A stretch of DNA of 64,000 nt from Pseudoroseicyclus tamaricis (GCF_012070395.1 NZ_JAAFYS010000003.1:372001-436000); one strand, 5' to 3'; positions 43,430 through 52,118 are shown, counted from the first letter of the stretch. Notes: a model not told the origin generated them from the sequence alone. Translations and numbers: made by a program.

Positions 43430-44740
43430 CTACGCCCGCAACTCCGGGACGATCTCCCGCCGCAGCGCTGCCCAGGCCGGCAGAAGCGCCAGCACCGCCG
43501 TCAGGCTCACGAAGCCTGCCGCCATGTGCACCTCCGGCCAGCCGAGGCTGGCGCGCACGAGGATGTCCGTCCGCGCCGTCACCACTGCCGAGAGTGCCGC
43601 CGCCGAGCCGAGGCCCAGCGCGAGGCCGAGCGCCGTGCCCAGCACGACCAGCCCCACGGCGTAGCTCCACACCACGGCCGCCACGAAGCGGCCCGGCGCG
43701 CCCAGCGCCCGCAGGAGCGCCAGCGCCCGGGCGAAGAGCCGCACGAGGATGGCCAGCGCCAGCAGGACGGCCAGCGTCACCAGCACCTGCGCCGCCACGG
43801 CCATGACGCTCATCGCCGCGCGCACGTCGCCCAGCCGGGCCTGCAGCTGCGCCAGCACGGCGCCCGGGAAGAAGGCCATGGTCTCCTCCGTCCCGTAACG
43901 GGAAAGAAGCTGGTAGGTGGCGCCCAGCCCCTCGCCGCGCAGGAGCACCGCAGGCGTGCCGGGGAAGTAGGCGGCGTCGAAGGGCGGGCCGAGCTGGTCG
44001 CCCGCCTCCGGCGCGTGGCCATTGGCGAGGCCGTGCACCTCCCAGATCGCTTCCACCGGCACGAGCACCGCCCGGTCCCAGGGGGAGCCAGTGCGGGCCA
44101 TGCGGCCGACGACCTGAAATTCGTGGCCCGCGTGGGCATGGGCATCCGCCGCGTCGCCGACGCCGTGGGCCGGCGCGATCTCGTCGCCGGGGGCGAAGCC
44201 GGCCAGTGCGCCGACCACCGCCTCGTCATGCGCCGCGAAGAGCCGCCCCTCCGCCAGCTCGGGGGAGAGGTGGGCGGCGAAACCCGCCGTCGTGCCCACC
44301 ACCGGCGCCGCGCCGACGCTGTCGCCGAAGGCCAGCGGCGCGGCGAGGGCGACGGCGGGGTCGGCCGCGATGCGGGCGTAGGTCTCGCCGGAGAGCAGCG
44401 GCATGTCCGCCGGCTGCAGGTAGACGGCCGCCAGCATCGCCGTCAGCTCGCTGCCGGGCGCGGCGATGATGAGGTCGAACGGGTCGGCGGCGCGGGCGGT
44501 GCCGGCGCGCAGGCCCCGCTCCGACGCCAGAAGCCCGGCGCCGATGGCGATGGCGCAGGCGATGAGCGCAACGAAGGCGACATTGGCGAAGAGGAACCGC
44601 CGCCCCATGTCACGGATCATCGCCCCGGGCGCGAAGCCGCGCAGCAGCGCCGCCGCGATGACCAGCGCCGGGAGGAGGAGGAGCAGGGCCGCGAGGAGGT
44701 CCTGCGCGGCCGGCGGCAGGGTGAACCAGAGGTCACGCAT
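43430..44740 (-). CDS. FtsX-like ABC transporter permease (MacB-type)
   Basis: A 436-residue permease. An N-terminal helix pair surrounds about residues 15-75. A large periplasmic domain (about 85-310) carries a His-rich patch, HGVGDAADAHAHAGHE. Three C-terminal helices of the FtsX domain follow. This topology fits the mechanotransmitter/MacB-like class rather than a substrate channel. ATG 44740 overlaps the ATPase stop. Together with the ATPase and the Tat-exported CxxC protein it forms a three-gene operon. A role in metal or cofactor handling is only a guess from the His patch. Confidence 0.8.
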   Translation of the reverse strand: MRDLWFTLPPAAQDLLAALLLLLPALVIAAALLRGFAPGAMIRDMGRRFLFANVAFVALIACAIAIGAGLLASERGLRAGTARAADPFDLIIAAPGSELTAMLAAVYLQPADMPLLSGETYARIAADPAVALAAPLAFGDSVGAAPVVGTTAGFAAHLSPELAEGRLFAAHDEAVVGALAGFAPGDEIAPAHGVGDAADAHAHAGHEFQVVGRMARTGSPWDRAVLVPVEAIWEVHGLANGHAPEAGDQLGPPFDAAYFPGTPAVLLRGEGLGATYQLLSRYGTEETMAFFPGAVLAQLQARLGDVRAAMSVMAVAAQVLVTLAVLLALAILVRLFARALALLRALGAPGRFVAAVVWSYAVGLVVLGTALGLALGLGSAAALSAVVTARTDILVRASLGWPEVHMAAGFVSLTAVLALLPAWAALRREIVPELRA

Positions 44741-45494
44741 CGGCCAGGCCCCCGGCGGGCGCGCCGTCTCGGATCTCCAGCCGGCGGCCGAGGCGCGCCA
44801 CCAGCGCCGCGTCATGGGTGACGGCCACTAGCGTCCGCGTGCCGGCGAGGCCGGCCAGATCGGCGATCAGCCGGTCGGCGCTGGCCCGGTCGAGGCTGGC
44901 CGTCGGCTCGTCGGCGAGGAGGATCGGCGGGTCCGCCGCCAGCGCCCGGGCGATGGAGACGCGCTGCCGCTCACCGCCGGAGAGGGAGAGCGCCCGCTGC
45001 GCCAGCTTGTCGCCGAGGCCGAGCCGCTCCAGCCAGTGCGCCGCGCCGTCGCGCAGGGCGGCACGCTCGGCCCGGGGGGCGTAGGCGGCGCCGAGGGCGG
45101 CGTTGTCGAGCGCCGACATCTCGTCGAAGAGCTGATGGTCCTGGAAGATGATGCCGAGCTGCCGCCGCCGCCAGTCGGCCCGGGCGGCGCCGCGCAGGGC
45201 GGTGATCTCCTCGCCGCCCCAGTCGATCCGCCCGCCGCTGGCGGGGATCAGCCCGGCGAGGGCGAAGAGCAGCGTCGACTTGCCGGCCCCCGACGGGCCG
45301 GTGACGGCGAGGGTGGCGCCGGGGGAGAGATCGAGCGCCGGCAGGCTCACCAGCCGCCGCCCGCCCGCCTCGACCGTGAGGCCGCGCACCGAGAGGGCGG
45401 CGCCGCCCGGCTCCGGGGCGCGCGCGGCCGGACGGGCAGCGGTGGGGGCGGCGGCGAGCATGGCAGCGGGCTCAGGCGCGGTCGAAGCTGGCAT
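44733..45494 (-). CDS. ABC transporter ATPase (LolD/MacB class)
   Basis: A 253-residue ATPase. Walker A GPSGAGKST, Q-loop FQDHQLFDEM, signature LSGGERQR, Walker B ILLADEPTASLD and H-loop AVTHD are all present. The Ala/Pro-rich first ~30 residues are poorly conserved. ATG 45494 overlaps the upstream gene by 23 bases; ATG 45461 is an alternative. It drives the FtsX-like permease that follows. Confidence 0.88.
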   Translation of the reverse strand: MPASTAPEPAAMLAAAPTAARPAARAPEPGGAALSVRGLTVEAGGRRLVSLPALDLSPGATLAVTGPSGAGKSTLLFALAGLIPASGGRIDWGGEEITALRGAARADWRRRQLGIIFQDHQLFDEMSALDNAALGAAYAPRAERAALRDGAAHWLERLGLGDKLAQRALSLSGGERQRVSIARALAADPPILLADEPTASLDRASADRLIADLAGLAGTRTLVAVTHDAALVARLGRRLEIRDGAPAGGLADA

Positions 45495-45903
45495 CGACGA
45501 GGCGCAGGCGGCTGACGAAGCCCGTCTCCTCGTCGCGCTCGGTGCCCAGCTCCAGCCGGCCGGTCGTGAGCAGCTTCACGCTGTAATAGACGACGTCGTA
45601 GATGCGCGAGGTGTAGACAGCGGCGATATCGTCCGGCCACTCCGCTTCCGTCTCGCAGAAGGGGCAGACGGTCATCGGCATCTTGGTGAGCACGAAGAAG
45701 GTGCTGTTCGCCTTCAGGGGCGGGGCCATGTAGCCCTCCAGCGTCACGCGCTGGCCCTCGAGCGATTGCGCGAGGTCGGAAAAGTCCATGCCGTTTGCGT
45801 ACATGTCACGCAGCAACACGGCTTCGGCGGCGTTGGCCCGCAGGGGCAGGCCGGCGGCGAGGCCGGCAGCGGCGGAGTGGGTGAGGAAGGAACGGCGCTT
45901 CAT
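45472..45903 (-). CDS. Tat-exported small protein with CxxC motif, ABC-associated
   Basis: A 143-residue periplasmic protein. The Tat signal MKRRSFLTHSAAAGLAAGLP has an RRSFL core, with cleavage likely near ANA-AEA (residue ~26). The mature part has the pattern GQRVTLEGYMAPPLKANSTFF (49-70) and a CPFC pair at 80-83. This resembles OB-fold periplasmic proteins of the DUF3299 type that occur with ABC/FtsX transporters in zinc-regulated clusters of other proteobacteria; the link is tentative. GGAGA precedes ATG 45903. It is first in the operon. Confidence 0.7.
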   Translation of the reverse strand: MKRRSFLTHSAAAGLAAGLPLRANAAEAVLLRDMYANGMDFSDLAQSLEGQRVTLEGYMAPPLKANSTFFVLTKMPMTVCPFCETEAEWPDDIAAVYTSRIYDVVYYSVKLLTTGRLELGTERDEETGFVSRLRLVDASFDRA

Positions 45904-45958
45904 CTTGTCTCTCCGTTTGCAGATCCGGGTGGGTGTCCTGCGGGGAAGGTAACGCAAA

Positions 45959-45986
45959 GGCGGGCCGCCTTGCAGGGCGGCCCGCC
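45959..45986 (-). terminator. Alkaline phosphatase terminator
   Basis: 11-bp stem GGCGGGCCGCC/GGCGGCCCGCC with a 6-base loop. On the minus strand it is followed by TTTGCGTT. It lies 17 bp after the phosphatase stop. Confidence 0.7.
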
Positions 45987-46002
45987 GATTGTCATCGAAA
46001 CG

Positions 46003-47502
46003 TCACTCGGCGTTGAGCGCGTAGTTCATCACGTGGAAGAGCTCGTTCTGCTCCATCACGCCGTTGACGAGGTGCGACCAGGGGCCGATCGCGAAGGCCG
46101 CGACGTCTTCACCGGAGTGCGACTCGGAGCTGTTCGGGATCAGGGCCTGCTGGAGGTAATCGAGATCCGTCGCTTCCTCTTCCGTCAGCTCGGGGCGGGA
46201 GCCGACGAACTCGCCGCCTTCCTCGACCGGGGCTAGGATCGAGCCGGCGCCGTTGAGGTAGCCGGCAACGGTGTAGGGCTTGCCATCGGCGGCCAGCATC
46301 GGCTCGCCATTGGTCTCGATGCCCGCATCGTTCGTGTCCATGCACAGGCCGAGGATGTTGGAGCCGCGGCCGCAATAGCCGTTGAAGGCGATCGAGTGCT
46401 CGTGGTCGGCGGTGACGATGATCAGCGTGTTGGACGTGTCGACCATGTCGAGCGCGGTCTGCACGGCCTCGGCGAAAGCGACGCCGTCGGTCACGACGCG
46501 GGCGAGGTTGCCGGCGTGGTTGGCGTGGTCGACGCGGCCGGCCTCGATCTCGAGGTAAAAGCCCTCTTCGTTCTGGCTGAGCGTGTCGATGGCGAAGGCG
46601 GTCATCTCGGCGAGCGAGGGCTCGTCGGTGCGATCGGCTTCGTACTCCATGTGGCTGTCCTCGAAGAGGCCGAGGATCGGGCCGTTCTCGAGAGAGGGCG
46701 TCAGGCCTTCCAGCGTCTCGGCGTTCCAGGCGAACTGGCCGCCCATGCCGGTGACTTCCTCGACGATGTTGCGCCCGTCGGTACGCCGGCCGGCGTAGCC
46801 TTCGTCGCCGGTGACGTCCTCGGGGAAGAAGTAGCGGCCGCCGCCACCGAGGGCGAGGTCCACGAGGCCGCTTTCCAGCGCGTCGCCGAGCTGGGCGGCG
46901 ATGTCACGCTGCTCGCAGCCTTCGGGCAGGTCGGCATTGCCTTCCCAGTTGCGGTTGGCGGTGCGCGAGTAGACGGCGGCCGGGGTGGCGTGCGTCAGGC
47001 GGGCGGTGGAGATGATGCCAACCTCCTTGCCCATGTCGCCGACGATCTCGGAGAGCAGCGTCAGGTTCGTCTCCAGCCCCGCGGCGCAGTCATCGACGGC
47101 GATTTCGGAGGGCAGGTTGATGACGGTGTTGCGCTGCTTGATGCCGGTGTTCATGGCGCCGGCGGTCGGCGCGGAATCCGGCGTCTGGCCGTTGACCGAG
47201 TAGGTCTTGACGAGCGCGGCGTTCGGGAAGGCCTCATAGGAGAGCACGTAATCGTCGCCGAGACCGCCCTCCTGCTGGCCGGCGAAGAGGCGCGTGGCAT
47301 AGTTGGTGCCGACGCCGTTGCCGTCGGCCACGAAGAGGATGATGTTCTGGGCCTGGGCCGTGTTCACCTCGGCTTCGGCGCGGGCCATGACGGCTTCGGA
47401 GCCGGCGGTGAACCACTCGTTGTCGGCTTGGGCGATGTCCTGGGCGAAGGCCGGGGCGGCCAGCGCGACGAGGGCGACGCTCGCCTTGAGCGAAGTTTTC
47501 AT
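46003..47502 (-). CDS. phoA: Alkaline phosphatase (PhoA family)
   Basis: A 499-residue secreted phosphomonoesterase. The signal peptide MKTSLKASVALVALAAPAFA ends near residue 20. Metal ligand Asp60 lies in ILFVADGNGVG and the Ser110 nucleophile in PDSAPTAGAMNTG. Zinc ligands lie in EAGRVDHANHAGN and VTADHEHSIAF. ATG 47502 is chosen because the frame upstream lacks a signal peptide. A Pho-box-like array precedes it. It releases phosphate from organic esters in the periplasm. Confidence 0.9.
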   Translation of the reverse strand: MKTSLKASVALVALAAPAFAQDIAQADNEWFTAGSEAVMARAEAEVNTAQAQNIILFVADGNGVGTNYATRLFAGQQEGGLGDDYVLSYEAFPNAALVKTYSVNGQTPDSAPTAGAMNTGIKQRNTVINLPSEIAVDDCAAGLETNLTLLSEIVGDMGKEVGIISTARLTHATPAAVYSRTANRNWEGNADLPEGCEQRDIAAQLGDALESGLVDLALGGGGRYFFPEDVTGDEGYAGRRTDGRNIVEEVTGMGGQFAWNAETLEGLTPSLENGPILGLFEDSHMEYEADRTDEPSLAEMTAFAIDTLSQNEEGFYLEIEAGRVDHANHAGNLARVVTDGVAFAEAVQTALDMVDTSNTLIIVTADHEHSIAFNGYCGRGSNILGLCMDTNDAGIETNGEPMLAADGKPYTVAGYLNGAGSILAPVEEGGEFVGSRPELTEEEATDLDYLQQALIPNSSESHSGEDVAAFAIGPWSHLVNGVMEQNELFHVMNYALNAE

Positions 47503-47565
47503 GGGTAGTGCTCCCTGCGGGTTTGCTTCGTGCGGCGAGCGATAGGGGGGGCGCGACTCCGTTCC

Positions 47566-47594
47566 GTGACAGGGCGGTAAAGGTTTGATGACGG
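47566..47594 (-). promoter_or_regulatory. Pho-box-like direct repeat array
   Basis: Minus strand, 11-bp register: CCGTCAT-caaa-CCTTTAC-cgcc-CTGTCAC. The third unit is a perfect Pho half-site, the first differs at one position, the middle is weak. It lies 64-92 bp before the phoA ATG, in the gap shared with the divergent radical SAM gene. Confidence 0.6.
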
Positions 47595-47725
47595 CCGCGG
47601 GTGACGATGCGGAAGGCCGAAAAGGCATCCGGTGCCGCCCCTGATGCGTATCTTTGGGGAAGCCACGCAGCTGTGACCGGGCCATGCTGGACGCATGGCG
47701 CGGCGGAACATAGAATGAACATCCC

Positions 47726-48955
47726 ATGCCCATGACCCTGCAGGACAAGCTGGAAATTCTCTCCGACGCGGCGCGCTACGACGCTTCCTGCGCGTCGTCG
47801 TCGACGACGAGGCGCGACAGCTCCAAGGGCGGCATCGGCAGCACGACGGGCAGTGGCATCTGCCACGCCTATGCGCCGGACGGGCGGTGCATCTCGCTGC
47901 TGAAGATCCTGATGACGAACTTCTGCATCTACGACTGCGCCTATTGCGTGAACCGCGTCTCCTCCAACGTGCCCCGCGCCCGGTTCACGCCGGAAGAGGT
48001 CGTCACGCTGACGCTGGAGTTCTACCGCCGGAACTACATCGAGGGGCTGTTCCTCTCCTCCGGCATCATCCAGAGCCCGGACAAGACGATGTCCGACATG
48101 GTGCAGATCGCGCGGACGCTGCGCGAGCGCGAAGGCTTCAAGGGCTACATACACCTCAAGACCATCCCCGACGCCGCGCCGGAGCTGATCGAGGAGGCCG
48201 GGCGCCACGCCGACCGGCTGTCCATCAACGTCGAGATGCCGACGGACCAGTCCGTCCGCCAATACGCGCCCGAGAAGAAGCCGGAGACGATCCGCGGCGC
48301 AATGGGCGACGTTAAGCGCCATGAGCGGGCGGCGAAGGACCGCACGCACAAGGGGCGCAAGGCGCCGGCCTTCGCCCCCGCCGGCCAGTCCACGCAGATG
48401 ATCATCGGCGCGGATGCGGCCAACGATGCGACGATCCTCGGCCAGTCCTCCCGCCTCTACGGCGACTACCGGCTGCGGCGGGTCTATTACTCCGCCTTCT
48501 CGCCGATCCCCGATTCCACCGCCAAGCTGCCCCTCATCAAGCCGCCGCTGATCCGCGAGCACCGGCTCTACCAGGCCGACTGGCTGATGCGCTTCTACGG
48601 CTTCGAGGTGGGGGAGATCACCGCCGCGCAGGCCGACGGCAACCTCGATCTGACGATCGACCCCAAGCTGGCATGGGCGCTCGCCAACCGTCACCGCTTC
48701 CCGGTCGACGTGCAGCGGGCGGAGAAGGAGCTGCTGCTCCGCGTGCCCGGCTTCGGCACCAAGAGCGTCGACCGCATCCTCACCACCCGCCGCCACCGGC
48801 GCCTGCGTTACGAGGATCTGCGGCGCATGGGCGCGAACCTGAAGAGCGCCAAGGCCTTCATCACGCTGACCGACTGGTCCCCCGGCGGGCTGACGGACGC
48901 GGCGAACCTGCGCGCCCGCTTCGCCCCGCCGGCGGAGCAGCTGTCGCTCTTCTAG
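47726..48955 (+). CDS. Putative DNA modification/repair radical SAM protein
   Basis: A 409-residue radical SAM enzyme. The [4Fe-4S] motif C-x3-C-x2-C is Cys67-Cys71-Cys74 (CIYDCAYC). A helix-hairpin-helix DNA-binding region near residues 335-375 (VPGFGTKSVDRILTTRRHRRLRYEDLRRMG) is present. This matches the family found beside uracil-DNA glycosylase-like genes (TIGR03916). Its reaction is unknown. It is four bases upstream of the UdgX fusion and divergent from phoA. Confidence 0.9.
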   Translation: MPMTLQDKLEILSDAARYDASCASSSTTRRDSSKGGIGSTTGSGICHAYAPDGRCISLLKILMTNFCIYDCAYCVNRVSSNVPRARFTPEEVVTLTLEFYRRNYIEGLFLSSGIIQSPDKTMSDMVQIARTLREREGFKGYIHLKTIPDAAPELIEEAGRHADRLSINVEMPTDQSVRQYAPEKKPETIRGAMGDVKRHERAAKDRTHKGRKAPAFAPAGQSTQMIIGADAANDATILGQSSRLYGDYRLRRVYYSAFSPIPDSTAKLPLIKPPLIREHRLYQADWLMRFYGFEVGEITAAQADGNLDLTIDPKLAWALANRHRFPVDVQRAEKELLLRVPGFGTKSVDRILTTRRHRRLRYEDLRRMGANLKSAKAFITLTDWSPGGLTDAANLRARFAPPAEQLSLF

Positions 48956-48958
48956 GCC

Positions 48959-50368
48959 ATGCACCGCGTCACCCTACCCGCCATCGGCACCGCCACCGCG
49001 TGGCGCGATGCCGCGCGCGGGCTGCTGGCAGCGGGCGTGCCGCCCGAGGCAGTGCTCTGGGCCGAGGAGGGCGCCGGCCAGAGCGATCTCTTCGCCGCCG
49101 ACGCGCCGCCCCCGCCCGCCGGGGCGATCACCGTGCCGAAGAGCTTCGTGCCGCTGGCCCAGTCGGTCTGCTGGCATGCCGAGCCGGAGCGCTTCGCCCG
49201 GCTCTACGCCTTTCTCTGGCGGCTGCAGGGCAGCCCCCGCCTGATGGCCGACCGGGGGGACGAGAGCCTCGCCCAGCTCCGGCAGATGGAGAAGCAGGTG
49301 CGCCGCTGCGCCCACAAGATGACCGCCTTCGTGCGCTTCCGCGAGATCGAGGGGGGCGGCCCCCGCCGGCGCTTCGCCGCGTGGTTCGAGCCGACGCACC
49401 ACACGCTGGAGCCGACGGCCCCCCATTTCGCCAAGCGCTTCGCCGACATGGACTGGGCGATCTTCACGCCCGCCCTCTCCGCCCATTTCGAGGGGGGAGA
49501 GCTCCGCTTCGCCGAGGGCGCCCCCCGGCCGGACCTGCCCGAGGATGCGGCCGATGCGCTCTGGGGCACCTACTTCCGCAACATCTTCAACCCGGCGCGG
49601 CTGAAGGTGAAGGCGATGACCTCGGAGATGCCGAAGAAATACTGGAAGAACCTCCCCGAGGCCCGCCACATCCCCGAGCTGATCGCCACGGCCGAGGCGA
49701 GGGCGGCAGAGATGGCGGCGAAGGCCCCCACCTTGCCCCCGGCCCGCGCCGCCCGCATCCTGCAGCGGCTGCACACGGAGGAGAAGGTGAGCTGGGAGGA
49801 GCTGGCCGCGAAGGCCGAGGAGGAGAACCGCCATGGCCGCGAGGGCTACGGCCGCTTCGTCATGGGCGAAGGCCCGCATGACGCCCGGCTCATCATCGTC
49901 GGCGAGCAGCCGGGCGACATGGAGGACGAGGCGGGCCGTCCCTTCGTCGGCCCCTCGGGGCAGCTCCTCGACAAGGCGGCGGAGGCGGCGGGGCTGAACC
50001 GGCGGGAGGCTTACGTCACCAATGCCGTCAAGCGGTTCAAGTTTGAGCGGCGCGGCAAGCGGCGCATCCACCAGTCGCCGGACCGCTCCGACATCGAGCA
50101 TGCCCGCTGGTGGCTCTCCCGCGAGATCGAGCTGATCCGCCCCCGCCTGATCCTCGCCCTCGGCGGCACGGCGGCGGAGACTTTGACCGGCCAGCGCGCC
50201 GGCATCCTCAAGCGCCGCGGCCATGTGGAGGAGACGGAGTATGGCCCCGTCCTCCTCTCGCTCCACCCCTCCTACATCCTCCGCCAGCCCGATGCCGGCG
50301 CGCAGGCAGAGGCGCGCGCCGATCTGGAGGCCGATCTCGCCGAGGCCGCCCGCCGGATCGCCGCGTGA
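48959..50368 (+). CDS. UdgX-type uracil-DNA binding protein fused to a DUF4130 domain
   Basis: A 469-residue two-domain protein. Residues ~1-270 are the SAM-linked DUF4130/TIGR03915 domain (FVPLAQSVCWHAEPERFARLYAFLWRL-like region). Residues ~285-465 are a family 4-like uracil-DNA glycosylase. Motif A is GEQPGDMEDE at 315-324, and the UdgX loop KRRIH is at 367-371. The loop His forms a covalent bond with uracil-excised DNA in characterised UdgX proteins. The catalytic HPSYILR is at 435-441. Coupled to the radical SAM gene upstream and the P-loop kinase downstream. Confidence 0.92.
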   Translation: MHRVTLPAIGTATAWRDAARGLLAAGVPPEAVLWAEEGAGQSDLFAADAPPPPAGAITVPKSFVPLAQSVCWHAEPERFARLYAFLWRLQGSPRLMADRGDESLAQLRQMEKQVRRCAHKMTAFVRFREIEGGGPRRRFAAWFEPTHHTLEPTAPHFAKRFADMDWAIFTPALSAHFEGGELRFAEGAPRPDLPEDAADALWGTYFRNIFNPARLKVKAMTSEMPKKYWKNLPEARHIPELIATAEARAAEMAAKAPTLPPARAARILQRLHTEEKVSWEELAAKAEEENRHGREGYGRFVMGEGPHDARLIIVGEQPGDMEDEAGRPFVGPSGQLLDKAAEAAGLNRREAYVTNAVKRFKFERRGKRRIHQSPDRSDIEHARWWLSREIELIRPRLILALGGTAAETLTGQRAGILKRRGHVEETEYGPVLLSLHPSYILRQPDAGAQAEARADLEADLAEAARRIAA

Positions 50369-50910
50369 CGCTCGTCGACCGCCTGCGCGCCCGGCCCCGC
50401 CCCCTGCGCATCGCCGTCGACGGGCGGAGCGGCAGCGGCAAGTCGACCTTCGCCAAGCTCCTCGCCAAGGATCTCGGCGCCACGCTGATCGAGGGGGATG
50501 ACTTCTACATCGGCGGCACCGCGCTGCGGGACGAACCGCCCGAGGCGCTCGCCGCGTCTTGCATCGACTGGCGTCGCCAGCGGGACGTCCTCGACACCCT
50601 CACCGCCGGCCGCACCGGCCGCTTTCGACCCTTCGACTGGGCGGCCTTCGACGGCTCGTCAGGGCCGGAGACGCTGGTACCACCGGCGGAGATCATCATC
50701 CTCGAGGGGGTCTACTCGGCCCGGCACGAGCTCGCCGATCTCATCGACGCCGCCCTCCTCGTCACCACCGCGCCCGCCACCCGCGAGGCGCGCCTGCTGG
50801 CGCGGGAAGGCGAGATCACCGCGTGGGAGCGGCAGTGGCACCGGGCGGAGGAGTGGTACTTCGCCCACGCCGCCCCGCCGGAGCGCTTTGACCACATCAT
50901 CGAGACCTGA
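50365..50910 (+). CDS. P-loop uridine kinase-like NTPase
   Basis: A 181-residue nucleotide-binding protein. Walker A is GRSGSGKST (about 20-28), followed by IEGDDFYIGG with acidic residues, then IIILEGVYSARHEL (Walker B-like). It resembles small uridine kinase/AAA ATPases often annotated as (d)CTP- or uridine kinase. It starts at GTG 50365 in a GTGA overlap with the UdgX gene. Its coupling to a uracil-DNA repair operon hints at nucleotide salvage or phosphorylation, unproven. Confidence 0.82.
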   Translation: MTLVDRLRARPRPLRIAVDGRSGSGKSTFAKLLAKDLGATLIEGDDFYIGGTALRDEPPEALAASCIDWRRQRDVLDTLTAGRTGRFRPFDWAAFDGSSGPETLVPPAEIIILEGVYSARHELADLIDAALLVTTAPATREARLLAREGEITAWERQWHRAEEWYFAHAAPPERFDHIIET

Positions 50911-50916
50911 CGCGCC

Positions 50917-51489
50917 TCAAGTGCCGAGGTAGCGCGCGATCAGCAGGCCCGTGATCTCCTCCACCGTGGCGCGCGCGGCCGCGCGGTCCGCCTCCGCCAC
51001 GTCCAGCAACCCGATCAGCGCCTCCGTGCCCGTGGTCGCCGTCAGCCCGCGCACCAGCGCCGCGGCGTCGGCGGCGCTCAGCCCGGCGCGATCCTCGCCC
51101 AGCGCCCGCTTGAACATCTCCACCCGCCGCGCCCCGCGCGTCGGCCCGCTGCCGGCCGCCCAGGCATCGAGCCAGCGGGCGAGGAAGTGGCGGAAGGCGG
51201 CCTCGTGCCCGGCCGCGAGGTCGAACATGTAGAGCGACACCGCCATCAGCCGCGCCCGCGGCCCCTCCGCCCCCGCCACGATCTGCTCGTAGGGCGCCAC
51301 GGCGACATCGAGCCCCGCCTCCGCCGCCAGCACCGACGGGTCGGAGAAATAGCGGTAGGCCGTGGCGCGCGAGACGCCCGCCGCCTCCGCCACCGCCGGC
51401 ACGCTCAGCGCCTGCCCGGCCGCCGCCAGCTCCCTCGCGGCGGCGAGGATCGCGTCGCGCGTTCGGCTCTTCTGGCCCTGCCTGCCCAT
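50917..51489 (-). CDS. TetR-family transcriptional regulator
   Basis: A 190-residue regulator with an N-terminal helix-turn-helix (residues ~8-55; ALSVPAVAEAAGVSRATAYRYFSDP). A helical ligand-binding domain follows. ATG 51489 has AGGTGG just upstream; an ATG at 51516 exists but lies inside the operator dyad. It is divergent from a cupin gene, with two matching dyads between. Autoregulation and control of the cupin are likely. Confidence 0.9.
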   Translation of the reverse strand: MGRQGQKSRTRDAILAAARELAAAGQALSVPAVAEAAGVSRATAYRYFSDPSVLAAEAGLDVAVAPYEQIVAGAEGPRARLMAVSLYMFDLAAGHEAAFRHFLARWLDAWAAGSGPTRGARRVEMFKRALGEDRAGLSAADAAALVRGLTATTGTEALIGLLDVAEADRAAARATVEEITGLLIARYLGT

Positions 51490-51498
51490 TTCCACCTC

Positions 51499-51535
51499 AT
51501 GAGACACTTGTCTCATAATGAGACCCGTGTATCAT
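51499..51535. promoter_or_regulatory. Twin TetR operator dyads
   Basis: First dyad ATGAGACA-ct-TGTCTCAT (51499-51516), perfect 8-bp arms. Second dyad ATGAGACC-cg-TGTATCAT (51518-51535), the same sequence with two mismatches. Centres are 19 bp apart. It lies in the divergent TetR/cupin promoter region. Confidence 0.75.
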
Positions 51536-51574
51536 TTACCTGCAAGTTCATTTCCGACTCAAGGAGTTTCCCCC

Positions 51575-52045
51575 ATGACGACTGCCCCCCGCCCGCGTCG
51601 GTACGAGACGCTGGGCATTCTTATGACCTTCCATGCCTTCCCCGACGAGGTGATGGGCAAGTTCTGCCTGATCGAGGCCGTGGTGCCTCCCGGCCTCGGC
51701 GCACCGCCCAACACCCATGCGGGCGAGACGGAGAGCTTCGTGGTGCTGGAGGGCGAGGTCGATTTCATGATCGAAGGCGAGGTGACCCGTGCCGGCGCCG
51801 GCGAGAGCGTCATCATCCCCGATGGCGCCGCCCATGCCTTCTCCGCCGTCGGCGAGAGCCCGGCGCGCCTGATGATCCTCAACGCCCCCGGCCAGATGCA
51901 TGAGCGCTTCTTCACGGAGCTCGGCGTGCCGGTGACGGATGATCGGCAAGAGCCCGCCCCGATGGACGGCCCACCCGACGTCGCCCGAGTCGTGGCCGTG
52001 GCGCAGGAGGCCGGGATGACCATCCTCGTGCCCGCCGAGGCGTGA
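51575..52045 (+). CDS. Cupin domain-containing protein
   Basis: A 156-residue cupin. Motif 1 has NTHAGETESFVVLEGEV (about 45-62), lacking the usual second His, and motif 2 is DGAAHAFSAVGESPARLM. A metal site is possible but not complete by eye. ATG 51575 follows AAGGAG. It is under the twin dyads and divergent from the TetR gene. The substrate is unknown; such TetR/cupin pairs often handle small aromatics or quorum-quenching substrates. Confidence 0.85.
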   Translation: MTTAPRPRRYETLGILMTFHAFPDEVMGKFCLIEAVVPPGLGAPPNTHAGETESFVVLEGEVDFMIEGEVTRAGAGESVIIPDGAAHAFSAVGESPARLMILNAPGQMHERFFTELGVPVTDDRQEPAPMDGPPDVARVVAVAQEAGMTILVPAEA

Positions 52046-52061
52046 ACGGGCCTGAACGGCC

Positions 52062-52098
52062 CCTCAAAACACAAAAGGCCGCCCCGGGGGGCGGCCTT
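52062..52098 (-). terminator. rpsD terminator
   Basis: Stem AAGGCCGCCC/GGGCGGCCTT (52075-52098). On the minus strand it is followed by TTTTGTGTTTT. It begins 21 bp after the rpsD stop; the hairpin may also serve the convergent cupin gene. Confidence 0.8.
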
Positions 52099-52118
52099 CC
52101 GAACGGATCGACGATCGA

